DNA of 64,000 bases from assembly GCA_019739335.1 (NCBI GenBank), contig CP073261.1, positions 2,098,001 to 2,162,000 on the forward strand, written 5' to 3'. Source of the DNA: Erythrobacter sp. (GTDB lineage: Bacteria > Pseudomonadota > Alphaproteobacteria > Sphingomonadales > Sphingomonadaceae). The first letter of the stretch is position 1. Each line of letters starts with the position of its first letter. The notes under the pieces were generated by a model. The model saw only the letters and a list, made by a program, of their open reading frames with translations, did not search any database and was not told the DNA's origin. The position numbers and the translations under genes were made by a program. Of this stretch, positions 46,264 to 55,320 are shown piece after piece.

Positions 46264-47370
46264 ATGTCGCAAATGAAATCCGGCTGGCTTGTCGGAGCTG
46301 CCCTTTTCGCCACCGTCACCTTCGCCGCGCCGTTATCCGCCACCGTGCGGGATGGAGTGGAGGCGTGGAGCCGGGGGGACTATACCACCGCCGTTGCCGA
46401 ATGGCGCGGACCGGCCGAGGCGGGCGATCCCGACGCGATGTTCAATCTTGGCCAGGCCTACCGGCTTGGGCGCGGGGTGCCGCAGGATGTGGCGCGGGCG
46501 GAAGAACTCTATGCCCGCGCGGCGCAGGCAGGACATGTACAGGCAGCCGACACCTTCGGCTTGATGCTGTTCCAGGACGGGCGGCGCGAAGCGGCGCTGC
46601 CCTATGTCCAAGATGCCGCGCGGCGCGGCGATCCGCGTGCGCAATACCTGCTCGGCATCGCCCATTTCAACGGCGATCTGGTCGCGCAGGATTGGGAGCG
46701 CGCCTATGCCTTGCTGACGCTCGCCAATGGTGCCGGGTTGCCGCAAGCCGGACCGGCGCTGGCGCAAATGGACGAACATATCCCGATCGAACAGCGGCAG
46801 AACGCCGCCGGGCTGGCGCGTCAGCTGGAGGCGGAGGCCGTGCAGGCTCGTGCCGTCGAACTCGCGGCTGCGGACCTTTCTGCGCAGGATGGCCCGCCGG
46901 TACGCGCCGCTGCGCAAGCGTCCGGCGCGCCGCGCCCGAATCCCAGCGTCGCCGTGTCACCTTCGGTTGCTGCCGCGCGTGACGCGGTGCGGCAGGCGAC
47001 CGAAGCGACCGGCACGGCCAGCCCCGCCGATGCAGGTGCGACCTTCGCCCGCGCCGAGGCTCCCAGCGCAGTCCCCACGCCAACTCCGGCGCCACTGCGA
47101 CAGGTCGCCGCTACGGCAGCACCCGCCGCCGCCCGCATAAACGGACCGTGGCGTTTGCAGCTTGGTGCCTTTGGCGTGGCAGGCAATGCCGAGCGGCTGT
47201 GGACCCAGCTTTCGTCACGCCCCGAAGTGGCGGGACGCGAGCGGCTACTGGTTCCCTCTGGCCGCGTCACCAGGCTGCTGGCGGGCGGCTATGCCTCGCG
47301 GAACGAAGCGCAGAGCGCGTGCAATTCGCTGCGCCGCGCCGGGCACGATTGTATCGTTTCCCGTGACTGA
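46264..47370 (+). CDS. Secreted Sel1-repeat and SPOR-domain protein
   Basis: A 368-residue protein with a Sec signal peptide (LVGAALFATVTFAAPLSA). Sel1-like repeats follow (GDPDAMFNLGQAYRLGRGVPQDVARAEELYARAA, then a second and third copy to ~residue 170), then an alanine/proline-rich linker and a C-terminal SPOR domain (WRLQLGAFGVAGNAERLW ... RLLAGGYASRNEAQSAC). It is divergent from the ParA cluster across a 267-bp spacer with no other gene. Probably a periplasmic peptidoglycan-binding division or envelope factor. Confidence 0.85.
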   Translation: MSQMKSGWLVGAALFATVTFAAPLSATVRDGVEAWSRGDYTTAVAEWRGPAEAGDPDAMFNLGQAYRLGRGVPQDVARAEELYARAAQAGHVQAADTFGLMLFQDGRREAALPYVQDAARRGDPRAQYLLGIAHFNGDLVAQDWERAYALLTLANGAGLPQAGPALAQMDEHIPIEQRQNAAGLARQLEAEAVQARAVELAAADLSAQDGPPVRAAAQASGAPRPNPSVAVSPSVAAARDAVRQATEATGTASPADAGATFARAEAPSAVPTPTPAPLRQVAATAAPAAARINGPWRLQLGAFGVAGNAERLWTQLSSRPEVAGRERLLVPSGRVTRLLAGGYASRNEAQSACNSLRRAGHDCIVSRD

Positions 47371-47440
47371 CGCGGAGATCACTGCTTCCCAAATCCTTCC
47401 GCTCGGCTAAAGTTTTAGCCGGGACGGACAGGGAATTTCG

Positions 47441-48724
47441 ATGACTGACACACTGACAACGCCGGACGGCGCGGATCAAGGCGCAGCGCCCGTTCCCGCC
47501 AAGGCAGGCGAACGGATCGCCAGCCTCGATCTGATCCGCGGTTTCGCCGTGCTTGGCATTCTGGCTGCAAACATCGTCGCCTTCGGCCAGCCGTTCGGAG
47601 CCTATATGTGGCCCGAGGCTTTCCTCGTCCCCACCGGCGATCCGGACAACTGGATGTGGATTGCGCAGTTCGTTCTGATTGACGGCAAGATGCGCGGGCT
47701 GTTCACGCTGCTGTTCGGCGCGGGGCTGGCGCTGTTCATGGACAAGGCATGGGAACGCGGCGCGAGCCGGGCGCTGCAATTGCGGCGACTGTTCTGGTTG
47801 CTGGTGTTCGGCCTGATTCATTTCTTCCTGATCTGGCGCGGCGACATCCTGATCCTTTACTCGGTGTCCGGCTTCATCGCGGTGGCATTCCTGCGCTGGT
47901 CGGCGCGGAACCTGCTGGTGATCGGCTTGCTCGGATACGTGATGGGCGGTCTAATCTACACCGCGACCATGGGCATACCCTATTTCATCGCCGATACAGC
48001 GATGGGGGACATTCCCGAAATGGCCGAAGCGCGCGAAGGGCTGGTGGTGGCGCAACAGGCCGCTATGGCGGACGATGTCGCCGAAACCGCCTTCATGCAG
48101 GACGGCACTTATCTCGATTTCGTGCGCCACAACCTGTCCGAACACTCGAGCGATCCGCTGAGCAATCTGGTGATCTTCCTGTTCGAAACGCTGCCGCTGA
48201 TGCTGATCGGCATGGGGCTTTATCGCGCGGGCATGTTCAATGGCGGGCTTTCGGAGCGCAAGCAGCGACTGTGGGGCTGGATAGGTTTGCTGAGCGGATC
48301 GGCGGTCACGCTGCTGCTGGCGCTGTGGATCGTTGGAGAAGGGCTGACTTACTGGGGCACACTCGCCAGCTTTACCGGCTTCTCGCACCTGCCGCGTCTG
48401 CCGGCCGTGATGGGGCTTGCGGCGCTGCTGGCGCTGTGGGGCAGTCACGCGAGCGGCTGGCTGGCGGAACGGCTGTCCGCTGCCGGGCGCGCGGCCTTCA
48501 CCAATTACCTCGGCACCTCGGTATTGATGATGCTGATCTTCCATCCTTGGGCCGGCGGGCTGTGGGGGGAACTTTCGCGTCCCGAACTTTATCTGGTGGT
48601 GCTGTTGGGCTGGGCAGTGATGCTTGCGTGGTCCAAGCCGTGGCTGGAGCACTTCCGTTATGGCCCGCTCGAATGGCTGTGGCGTTGCCTGACATACTGG
48701 CGGATGTTCCCGCTCCGGCGCTGA
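47441..48724 (+). CDS. DUF418 membrane protein
   Basis: A 427-residue multi-pass protein of the DUF418/YeiB kind. It opens with ERIASLDLIRGFAVLGILAANI, has the GKMRGLFTLLFGAGLALF signature in the first third, and ends with the conserved block (FTNYLGTSVLMMLIF, then PLEWLWRCLTYWR). About ten hydrophobic segments are present. The family is related in shape to acyltransferase-3 type membrane proteins, but its function is unknown. Confidence 0.88.
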   Translation: MTDTLTTPDGADQGAAPVPAKAGERIASLDLIRGFAVLGILAANIVAFGQPFGAYMWPEAFLVPTGDPDNWMWIAQFVLIDGKMRGLFTLLFGAGLALFMDKAWERGASRALQLRRLFWLLVFGLIHFFLIWRGDILILYSVSGFIAVAFLRWSARNLLVIGLLGYVMGGLIYTATMGIPYFIADTAMGDIPEMAEAREGLVVAQQAAMADDVAETAFMQDGTYLDFVRHNLSEHSSDPLSNLVIFLFETLPLMLIGMGLYRAGMFNGGLSERKQRLWGWIGLLSGSAVTLLLALWIVGEGLTYWGTLASFTGFSHLPRLPAVMGLAALLALWGSHASGWLAERLSAAGRAAFTNYLGTSVLMMLIFHPWAGGLWGELSRPELYLVVLLGWAVMLAWSKPWLEHFRYGPLEWLWRCLTYWRMFPLRR

Positions 48725-48727
48725 AAC

Positions 48728-48770
48728 TGCGAACAACTCGCAATTGCCTTGCTCTTGCAAGCGACTCGCA
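48728..48770. promoter_or_regulatory. Two Fur-like boxes upstream of bfd-bfr
   Basis: TGCGA-ACAAC-TCGCA (48728-48742) is a perfect inverted repeat of the TGCGA-N5-TCGCA form found in alphaproteobacterial iron-regulated promoters. A second, one-mismatch copy TGCAA-GCGAC-TCGCA is at 48756-48770, 28 bp further on. Both precede the bfd ATG at 48806. A partial copy (TTCGCATTAGCA) lies at 49028-49039 before bfr. Confidence 0.5.
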
Positions 48771-48805
48771 TTAACAAGGTGGTGAGACACGGAGATTCGC
48801 CGCCC

Positions 48806-49000
48806 ATGTACACCTGCGTCTGCAATGCCATCCGCGAATGCGATCTGCGCAAGGCTGCGCGGCAGTACCGCACCGGCGGCGCGGAGAGCGTCTATGCCAA
48901 ACTGGGAAAGCGCCCCAATTGCGGCCAGTGCCTCGATGAAGCGGAGGAGGTGATCCGGGAGGAGCGGGAAGCGCTGATGGAACCCGCTACCGCTGCCTGA
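48806..49000 (+). CDS. bfd: Bacterioferritin-associated ferredoxin
   Basis: A 64-residue [2Fe-2S] protein. Cys4, Cys6, Cys39 and Cys42 form the CxC-x32-CxxC ligand set of BFD. It donates electrons to the haem of bacterioferritin to release stored iron under iron limitation. It lies 142 bp before bfr in the same direction. The ATG at 48806 is used since it starts directly before the first cysteine pair; two Fur-like boxes lie within 80 bp upstream. Confidence 0.92.
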   Translation: MYTCVCNAIRECDLRKAARQYRTGGAESVYAKLGKRPNCGQCLDEAEEVIREEREALMEPATAA

Positions 49001-49142
49001 GGCATACGCCGCCTCTCCTGACTCCTATTCGCATTAGCACGGATTTCTGCGGTTCTTGACCTCTTGATTGGGCAGTTTCGCTTGCCAAGCGCACCTGCCA
49101 ATGCGCAAAATGGCCGCAAGAGTTCCAGTGAAAGGCAGTGCA

Positions 49143-49634
49143 ATGCAGGGCGACCCGAAGGTCATAGACTATCTCAATCAGGCGCTCACGAATGAGCTGA
49201 CCGCGATCAACCAGTACTGGCTGCACTACCGGGTACTAGCGAACTGGGGTGTCCACAAACTGGCCGAATACGAACGGCACGAATCAATCGACGAGATGAA
49301 ACACGCCGACTGGCTGGCAGACCGCATCCTGTTCCTCGACGGGTTGCCCAACTTCCAGGCTATCCACAAACTGAAAGTCGGTGAAACGGTTGAGGAAGTG
49401 CTCAAGGCCGATCTGGCGCTGGAGCATGAGGCGATCCCGCTGCTGAAAGAAGCGGCGGACTATTGCCAGCAGGTCAAGGATTTCACATCCGGCCAGCTGT
49501 TCGAGAAGATTCTCGCCTCAGAGGAAGAGCATGTCGATTTCCTCGAAACCCAGTTTGCGATGATCGAGCGGATGGGCCTGCAAAACTATGTCCAGCTCAA
49601 TAGCAAGGCCGCGGGAGAGGGCGGGGACGGCTAA
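49143..49634 (+). CDS. bfr: Bacterioferritin
   Basis: A 163-residue haem-containing ferritin forming 24-mer shells. In standard numbering the ferroxidase ligands are all present (Glu18, Glu51, His54, Glu94, Glu127, His130), and Met52 is the haem ligand, so it is a true Bfr subunit. The ATG at 49143 gives the canonical N-terminus (MQGDPKVIDYLN, close to MKGDxKVI). Stores iron and works with the Bfd just upstream. Confidence 0.96.
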   Translation: MQGDPKVIDYLNQALTNELTAINQYWLHYRVLANWGVHKLAEYERHESIDEMKHADWLADRILFLDGLPNFQAIHKLKVGETVEEVLKADLALEHEAIPLLKEAADYCQQVKDFTSGQLFEKILASEEEHVDFLETQFAMIERMGLQNYVQLNSKAAGEGGDG

Positions 49635-49831
49635 CTCACGCGCCAGTAAGGTGCGGCATTGCGTCCCTGCTTTTCCAGCGTGGCAAGCAGGCGTTCGCCC
49701 TCGCGAATTTCGGCCCTGCCCTGATCGAGGTTGATATCCGCCACAACCAGCGCGGTGGGCAGATCGGGAACGTCCAGGCTGTGCCTTGCAGCTTCCCCGG
49801 CTGGTCCGAATGTCAGGGTATAGCGCTGCAT
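49631..49831 (-). CDS. Small hypothetical protein
   Basis: A 66-residue protein (starts MQRYTLTFGPAG, ends APYWRVS) of no recognised family, with a pattern of alternating charged and hydrophobic residues (ALVVADINLDQGRAEIREGERLLATLEK) suggesting a small beta-alpha fold. A GGGAGAG ribosome site precedes the ATG at 49831. Its stop overlaps the bfr stop region by 4 bp on the other strand. Confidence 0.6.
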   Translation of the reverse strand: MQRYTLTFGPAGEAARHSLDVPDLPTALVVADINLDQGRAEIREGERLLATLEKQGRNAAPYWRVS

Positions 49832-49964
49832 CGAAACTCTCTCCCACGAGAACATCGTCTTTGTCGCACAAGAATGCGTCAGCAATGCGATGTATCCGCG
49901 CTTTTCGTCACAAAAGCGTTTCAATTCGGCGGGTTATGCGTGCATTTATGCGGGCAGCGGGCAA

Positions 49965-50471
49965 TCAGGTGTCCTGATCGCCTTTTCGGGCAATGATCTC
50001 GCGGCTGCGCTTGCGCCGTTCGCGGGCGCTGGCCGTCGCGAGCCGGGTTTCTCGCAGGAACAATAGCAGCGCGATCGAAAGCTGGAGCATGGTCGCAATC
50101 CAAAACACGGCCACCAGCGTGCCGATGCGCGGCTCGATAAAGGCACTGACAAACAGGATTGCGATGACGAGGCAGATTGTGAGCGCCGCCGAGGTGGAAA
50201 GGTTGACCGCCATCTGGGTGTAAGACTGCCGTTGGCGCAGTGCGGGCAGTTCCTCGCCCTCCCGGTTGCCGATGCCTTTGGCCACGCGCCGTTCAACAAA
50301 GTCGATGCGATCGATCAGCCAGGTCAGCCGCATGTTCATGACATTCAGCATCGCCCCGATGGCGGCCAGCAGGAACACCGGCGCCAGGCTCAGCTGCACA
50401 ATCTCTTGCACCCGCACCGTGCTGGAAGTGCGCGCAATCAGCTCTCCGGTAAGGGAGAGTGTGTCCATCAA
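49965..50471 (-). CDS. DUF2721 membrane protein
   Basis: A 168-residue protein with three predicted membrane segments (LAPVFLLAAIGAMLNVM, AALTICLVIAILFVSAFI, LVAVFWIATMLQLSIALLLF) and the loop RLTWLIDRIDFVERR typical of DUF2721. Function unknown. Its start overlaps the der stop by four bases, so both come from one transcript. Confidence 0.82.
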   Translation of the reverse strand: MMDTLSLTGELIARTSSTVRVQEIVQLSLAPVFLLAAIGAMLNVMNMRLTWLIDRIDFVERRVAKGIGNREGEELPALRQRQSYTQMAVNLSTSAALTICLVIAILFVSAFIEPRIGTLVAVFWIATMLQLSIALLLFLRETRLATASARERRKRSREIIARKGDQDT

Positions 50472-51967
50472 TCCCGCCCTTGGCCGCCGCTGAACTTGCC
50501 ACCGCCGCCGCGGTTCGAATCGTAGGGGTTTTTCGAACTCTTCAGCGTCAGCCGTACCGGCACCGCGCCGAATCCAAGCTCCTTACGGATGCCGTTGAGC
50601 AGGTAGCGTTCATAGCTGGTGGGCAGGTTTTCCAGCCGTGAACCGAAGATCACGAAGCGCGGCGGACGGGTGCCGACCTGGGTGATGTAGCGCAGCTTGA
50701 TCCGGCGGCCACCGGGAGCGGGCGGCGGATTGGCGGAAAGCGCATCGTCGAACCAGCGGTTCAGCCCTGCAGTAGGCACGCGGCGGCTCCACTGTTCGCG
50801 CAGTTCGAACGCGGCGCCGAGCATGGTGTCGAGCCCCTTGCCGGTCATCGCCGAAACCGCGAACAGCGGCACACCGCGCAATTGCGACAGGCCTTCTTCC
50901 AGTGCGGCACGGATGCCGTTGAACAGTGCACTTGGCCCCTCGGCCCCGCCCTGACCGGCGATGTCCCACTTGTTCACCGCCACCATCAGCGCGCGGCCTT
51001 CCTCGATCACTTTGCTGGCGATCTTGAGATCCTGCACTTCCAGCCCGCGCGTTGCATCGAGCAGCAGGACCACGACCTCGGCGTAATCGACCGCGCGCAG
51101 GCCGTCGAACACTGAGAGCTTCTCCAGCTTGTCGACCACCTTTGCGCGCTTGCGCATTCCGGCGGTGTCGATCAGCTTGATGACGCGGGTTTCGCCCGAC
51201 TTCGGGTCAGTCCAGTCCCAGTCCACCGCAATCGAATCGCGGGTGATGCCCGCTTCGGGACCGGTCAGCAGGCGGTCTTCGCCCAGCAGCCTGTTGATGA
51301 GCGTGGATTTGCCCGCATTGGGCCGCCCGACGATGGCGAGACTGAGCGGCGCAGAGGGATCATTTTCCTCCGGATCCTCGCCCGCTTCCAAGGCAGCGCG
51401 GGCGCGGTCGGCGGCAATCGCGGCATCGTGCTCGGCATCAATTTCCAGCCGCGTGGCGCGTTCGCTGATGAGCGGGAACAGCGCGGAATAGAGATCGGCC
51501 ACGCCCTCGCCGTGTTCGGCGCTCACCGGGATCGGCTCGCCCATGCCCAGCGAATAGGCTTCCAGAATGCCCGACTGGCCCGAATTGCCTTCCGCCTTGT
51601 TGGCGATCAGCACGACCGGCAGTCCCTGCCCGCGGAGCCAGCGGGCGATTTCCTCGTCCAGCGGCGTAATCCCGGCGCGGCTGTCGAACACGAACAGCGC
51701 AGCATCGGCGCCTTTCAGCGAAACCTGCGTCTGTGCGCGCATCCGGCCGGGCAAGGTGGCCTCGTCCTCGTCTTCCCATCCGGCGGTGTCGACGGCTTCG
51801 AATTCGAACCCGGCCAGCCCGGCCACGCCCATCCGGCGGTCGCGGGTTACGCCCGGCTGGTCATCGACCAGCGCCACCCGCTTGCCCACCAGCCGGTTGA
51901 ACAGCGTGGACTTGCCCACATTGGGGCGGCCGATGATGACGACCTGGGGGATTCTGCGTGCAGCCAT
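50468..51967 (-). CDS. der: Ribosome-assembly GTPase Der
   Basis: A 499-residue double-GTPase (EngA). The first G domain begins GRPNVGKSTLFNRL (residues 13-26) with DTAGWED and NKAE; the second has GRPNAGKSTLINRL, DTAGMRKRAKV and NKWD. A C-terminal KH-like domain follows (RIKLRYITQVGTRPPRFVIF). It is essential for 50S maturation. The two G domains are joined by an acidic linker. The C-terminal tail is glycine-rich. Conserved housekeeping gene with no anomalies. Confidence 0.97.
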   Translation of the reverse strand: MAARRIPQVVIIGRPNVGKSTLFNRLVGKRVALVDDQPGVTRDRRMGVAGLAGFEFEAVDTAGWEDEDEATLPGRMRAQTQVSLKGADAALFVFDSRAGITPLDEEIARWLRGQGLPVVLIANKAEGNSGQSGILEAYSLGMGEPIPVSAEHGEGVADLYSALFPLISERATRLEIDAEHDAAIAADRARAALEAGEDPEENDPSAPLSLAIVGRPNAGKSTLINRLLGEDRLLTGPEAGITRDSIAVDWDWTDPKSGETRVIKLIDTAGMRKRAKVVDKLEKLSVFDGLRAVDYAEVVVLLLDATRGLEVQDLKIASKVIEEGRALMVAVNKWDIAGQGGAEGPSALFNGIRAALEEGLSQLRGVPLFAVSAMTGKGLDTMLGAAFELREQWSRRVPTAGLNRWFDDALSANPPPAPGGRRIKLRYITQVGTRPPRFVIFGSRLENLPTSYERYLLNGIRKELGFGAVPVRLTLKSSKNPYDSNRGGGGKFSGGQGRD

Positions 51968-52061
51968 GATGAGGGCGCAGGTGGCGACTTGTTGTCAGAA
52001 TGGCAAGGGAAACTCCCCTCCCGCGAATCGGGAGGGGCCGGGGGCGGTCCAGTCCTGCGGC

Positions 52062-52499
52062 TCACCAGCTTCCCGTGTTCTCCATGCTCGCCCAGGGTTC
52101 GGTTTGTTCAAGGTAGCCTTCCTGCAACAGCTCGATCGAAATGCCATCGGGCGAACGGACGAAAGCCATGTGGCCATCGCGGGGAGGGCGGTTGATTGTC
52201 ACCCCTGCGTCCATCAGCCGCTGGCAGGTCTCGTAGATATTCTCCACCCGGTAGGCGAGGTGGCCGAAATTACGGCCGCCGGTATATTCCTCGGCCGGAC
52301 TGCCGTCGGCGGGCGGCCAGTTGTAGGTCAATTCCACTTCGGCCACGCCTTCCTGACCCGGCGCGGCCATGAAGATCAGCGTGAAGCGACCCTTCTCGCT
52401 TTCCATCCGGCGCGTTTCCTCCAGCCCGATCAGCTTGAAGAAGGCCACCGTGGCATCGGGATCGGCCACGCGGATCATGGTGTGCAGGTATTTGGTCAC
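52062..52499 (-). CDS. gloA: Lactoylglutathione lyase (glyoxalase I)
   Basis: A 145-residue glyoxalase I that isomerises the hemithioacetal of methylglyoxal and glutathione to S-lactoylglutathione. Two beta-alpha-beta-beta-beta halves carry the metal ligands, with His near the N-terminus (YLHTMIRV), Glu in VELTYNW, His in FGHLAYRV and Glu in SIELLQEG. The size and motifs fit the Ni-type bacterial enzyme. Monocistronic, 62 bp from a short hairpin-free gap before der. Confidence 0.92.
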   Translation of the reverse strand: MTKYLHTMIRVADPDATVAFFKLIGLEETRRMESEKGRFTLIFMAAPGQEGVAEVELTYNWPPADGSPAEEYTGGRNFGHLAYRVENIYETCQRLMDAGVTINRPPRDGHMAFVRSPDGISIELLQEGYLEQTEPWASMENTGSW

Positions 52500-52590
52500 A
52501 ACAATAACTCCATTCGTCGCTATTCAAGAACAGTTCATCGCAGGAAGCGCAATTCGTCATACGGCATCACGCCACTCCCGGAGAGCCTCG

Positions 52591-53343
52591 ATGAACGATC
52601 ATAGCGACGACAGCACGCCCCCCGCCACCGCTTTCTGGAAGAACCCCCGTTCGGCCACATTCCTCCTGTCTGCGGGCATTCTCGCTACCGGCATGATCGC
52701 GGGGGGATACCTGCTTGGTGACGGGCTCCTGCGCGCCAAGATGGCGGACCGCTCGGTTACTGTGCGCGGCCTCGCGGAGCGCGACGTTACTGCCGATCTG
52801 GCCACCTGGACCATTTCCTACTCGGCCACAGAAACCAATCTGGCTTCAGCGCAAGACAGTGTCGATCGCGATACCGAGCAGCTTACCGAATGGTTCGCCG
52901 AACTCGGCTTTCCGGCAGAGGCACTGCAAACCGTCGGCGTCAATGTCTCCAGTTATACCCAGGATGGCGTGCCGCAGTTTACCGTGCGCCAGCGCATGAG
53001 TCTGCGCAGCGAAGATATCGAGCGCGCACAATCAGCGGTGCGGCGGCAGTTCGAGCTCGTCCGCCGGGGCGTGCTGCTTGAGGAAGGATCGGGGATGAGC
53101 TTCACCTTTACCGGACTGAATGCGATCAAGCCCGAAATGGTCGCCGAAGCCACCCGTGACGCGCGAGCATCAGCCGAGCAGTTTGCCGAGGATTCGGGCG
53201 CCGAGGTGGGCAGCATCCGCCAGGCGACGCAGGGCTATTTCGAAATCACCTCGCGCGACGGCGACGGCGGCGGCTGGGGCGTTGCGGAAACCCCGTTCAA
53301 GAAGGTGCGGGTAGTCACCACGGTGGATTTCATGCTCGAATGA
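52591..53343 (+). CDS. SIMPL-domain envelope protein
   Basis: A 250-residue protein with an N-terminal membrane anchor (SATFLLSAGILATGMIAGGYLLG) and a SIMPL (DUF541) domain: SVTVRGLAERDVTADLATWTISYSA, then GVNVSSYTQDG and the C-terminal TPFKKVRVVTTVDFML. Family members are linked to envelope stress tolerance; the activity is unknown. The ATG at 52591 has a GGAGAG ribosome site. It is convergent with the TorF porin. Confidence 0.86.
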   Translation: MNDHSDDSTPPATAFWKNPRSATFLLSAGILATGMIAGGYLLGDGLLRAKMADRSVTVRGLAERDVTADLATWTISYSATETNLASAQDSVDRDTEQLTEWFAELGFPAEALQTVGVNVSSYTQDGVPQFTVRQRMSLRSEDIERAQSAVRRQFELVRRGVLLEEGSGMSFTFTGLNAIKPEMVAEATRDARASAEQFAEDSGAEVGSIRQATQGYFEITSRDGDGGGWGVAETPFKKVRVVTTVDFMLE

Positions 53344-53345
53344 GC

Positions 53346-53390
53346 TTCCCAACAATGGGAAAGGGCTCGCACCGTCGCCGGTACGAGCCC
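53346..53390. terminator. Two adjacent hairpins between convergent genes
   Basis: TTCCCA-ACAA-TGGGAA (53346-53361) and GGGCTCG-N14-CGAGCCC (53363-53390) lie between the SIMPL stop and the TorF stop. On the minus strand the larger stem is followed by CTTTCCC. Together they likely end transcription from both sides. Confidence 0.55.
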
Positions 53391-53431
53391 TCCCGTTCCT
53401 CGCTTATTGCGAAGCTGGTGTGGCTATTGCC

Positions 53432-54178
53432 TCAGATGCTTGCTGAAATGGTAAACACCACCGAGTCATCGGTGAAAGTACCGGTCGGATCGACGAGCCC
53501 ATCGCCTTCAACACCGACATAGGCAACGCCGACAGAAACCGGCGAACCGGGGATTTCGGCGGTCAGGCCGATCGAATAATCGAACGCCTTGCTGTCGTTG
53601 GTGAAGGTCAGGAACCCGTCTGTGTAGCCCAGGTGGGCGGCAACGCTGACAGGAGTTCCCGGAATGCCGACACCGACATCGGAATAGAGGTAGAAGTTGT
53701 CGGTCCCGCCGAGCGAGTTCTGCTCCGGCGCATAGGCAACGCCGACGGTCAGCGATGCCGGGCCAATGCCCGCACCGACCGAACCGTAGAATTCGACATA
53801 GTCGAAATCACCGGCGCCGGCATTGGGATAGATGTAGTTGATAACGCCGATATCGGTGGAAATGTTGCCGAATTCCCCGGCCCAACCAGCGTAGATATCA
53901 AGTTCGGTGTGGCCGAAGCCGACCGTATCCTCGTCGATCGACGAGGCCCAGGTGCCCACGTAGAAACCTGCGGGCAGGCCGACATCGACCCCCCCCTGAA
54001 TGGCGATATCGCCATCGGAGAGGTTGACGCCCCGGAACTTGTATTCGCTGACAAGAGCGACGTTTGCGGAAAGCTCGATACCAACGCCGCCTTCTTCGTC
54101 CTGCGCAAAGGCGGGAGCCGAAAGGGCGGCAGTGGCAATAACAGAAGCAGCCAGAAGGCTGCGGACGGACGTAAGCAT
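53432..54178 (-). CDS. TorF-family putative porin
   Basis: A 248-residue outer-membrane beta-barrel protein (TIGR02001 type). Signal peptide SLLAASVIATAALSAPAFA, then ELSANVALVSEYKFRGVNLSDGDIAIQGG, the hallmark of this family, followed by alternating amphipathic strands and ending in the aromatic/hydrophobic VVFTISASI. The ATG at 54178 has a GAGGAAA ribosome site. The upstream spacer (54179-54474) has the palindrome ATTGCGCAAT at 54270-54279 but no gene. The transported solute is unknown. Confidence 0.87.
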   Translation of the reverse strand: MLTSVRSLLAASVIATAALSAPAFAQDEEGGVGIELSANVALVSEYKFRGVNLSDGDIAIQGGVDVGLPAGFYVGTWASSIDEDTVGFGHTELDIYAGWAGEFGNISTDIGVINYIYPNAGAGDFDYVEFYGSVGAGIGPASLTVGVAYAPEQNSLGGTDNFYLYSDVGVGIPGTPVSVAAHLGYTDGFLTFTNDSKAFDYSIGLTAEIPGSPVSVGVAYVGVEGDGLVDPTGTFTDDSVVFTISASI

Positions 54179-54474
54179 GGGCAATTTCCTCAATTGCTGT
54201 GGTGAACTATGCCTCGTCCCACCTGCGCCGTCGCGGGTTCGACATCTGTTGGATGTGTCGATTGACGCGATTGCGCAATGAAGATGCACAATCGTGCTGC
54301 ACCGCACAAGATTTATTGCGCGGATTGAATTAACGGAGTTGGGACTGTGGGAATTATGCATCACATTCAGCGTAGGGACAGGAAATTTGCCACAGGGCCA
54401 GATGCCTGTCATCAGCCCGCGCCCGCTTTGCTAACTCATGCGTTTCACCTATGTGACCGCCTAGACAAGAAACC

Positions 54475-55290
54475 ATGCTCGAATATTTCAAAACCATGTT
54501 TGCTGGTGCGAAGCCCAAGCCGGAGGCCCCCTGCCTGCCGTCAGGTCAGCGCGCCTATGCGGTGGGCGATATCCACGGGTGCAGTCACTTGTTCATGTCA
54601 CTGATCGAGGCGATCGAGCAGGACATCCTCGATGGCGAGCAGGCGGGGCTGCAGTCGCAGGTTATCCTGCTCGGCGATCTCGTCGATCGTGGGCCGGATA
54701 GTGCCGGGGTGGTCGAATTGGCGCGAAAGTGGAAGAGCCTGCGCCCCATCCATATCTTGTGCGGCAATCATGAGGAGATGTTCCTCGAAAGCTTTTCCCA
54801 CAAGGATACGCTGCGCCATTTCCTGCGCCACGGCGGACGCGAGACCCTGCAAAGTTACGGCATCGATCGCAAGATGCTGACCAAGGCCAGCCTTGCCGAA
54901 GTGCAGGAACTGATGGAAGCGCACGTGCCCCCGAAGCACCGGAAGTTCATCGGGGAGTTCGAGGATCTTGTGCAGCTGGGCGACTATCTGTTTGTCCATG
55001 CGGGGATCGAACCCGGTGTGCCGATGGAAGAGCAGAAGACCCGCACCATGCGCTGGATCCGTGAGCCTTTCCTCAGCTATCCCAAATCGCACGGGCTGGT
55101 GGTGGTTCACGGCCACACGATTACCGAAGATGTGGTGGATGCTGGCAACCGGATCGGCATCGATACGGGCGCCTACAATAGCGGTCGACTGACGGCTCTG
55201 GTGCTCGAAGGCAGCAGCAGGCGGTACCTTACCGCCGTCGATGACAAGCATGGCGGCATACGGATCGAAGGGGCGAAAATCCCGGCCTGA
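54475..55290 (+). CDS. Metallophosphoesterase, PPP-type serine/threonine phosphatase-like
   Basis: A 271-residue phosphatase with the family metal motifs GDIHG (residues 31-35), GDLVDRG (67-73), GNHE (97-100) and HGH near 214. The layout fits bacterial PrpA/ApaH-like enzymes acting on phosphoproteins or dinucleoside polyphosphates. It starts 296 bp from the divergent porin and ends 30 bp before the 3' end of rnpB. Confidence 0.9.
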   Translation: MLEYFKTMFAGAKPKPEAPCLPSGQRAYAVGDIHGCSHLFMSLIEAIEQDILDGEQAGLQSQVILLGDLVDRGPDSAGVVELARKWKSLRPIHILCGNHEEMFLESFSHKDTLRHFLRHGGRETLQSYGIDRKMLTKASLAEVQELMEAHVPPKHRKFIGEFEDLVQLGDYLFVHAGIEPGVPMEEQKTRTMRWIREPFLSYPKSHGLVVVHGHTITEDVVDAGNRIGIDTGAYNSGRLTALVLEGSSRRYLTAVDDKHGGIRIEGAKIPA

Positions 55291-55320
55291 GTTACCAATT
55301 CGTACTGGATAGGCCCGAAT

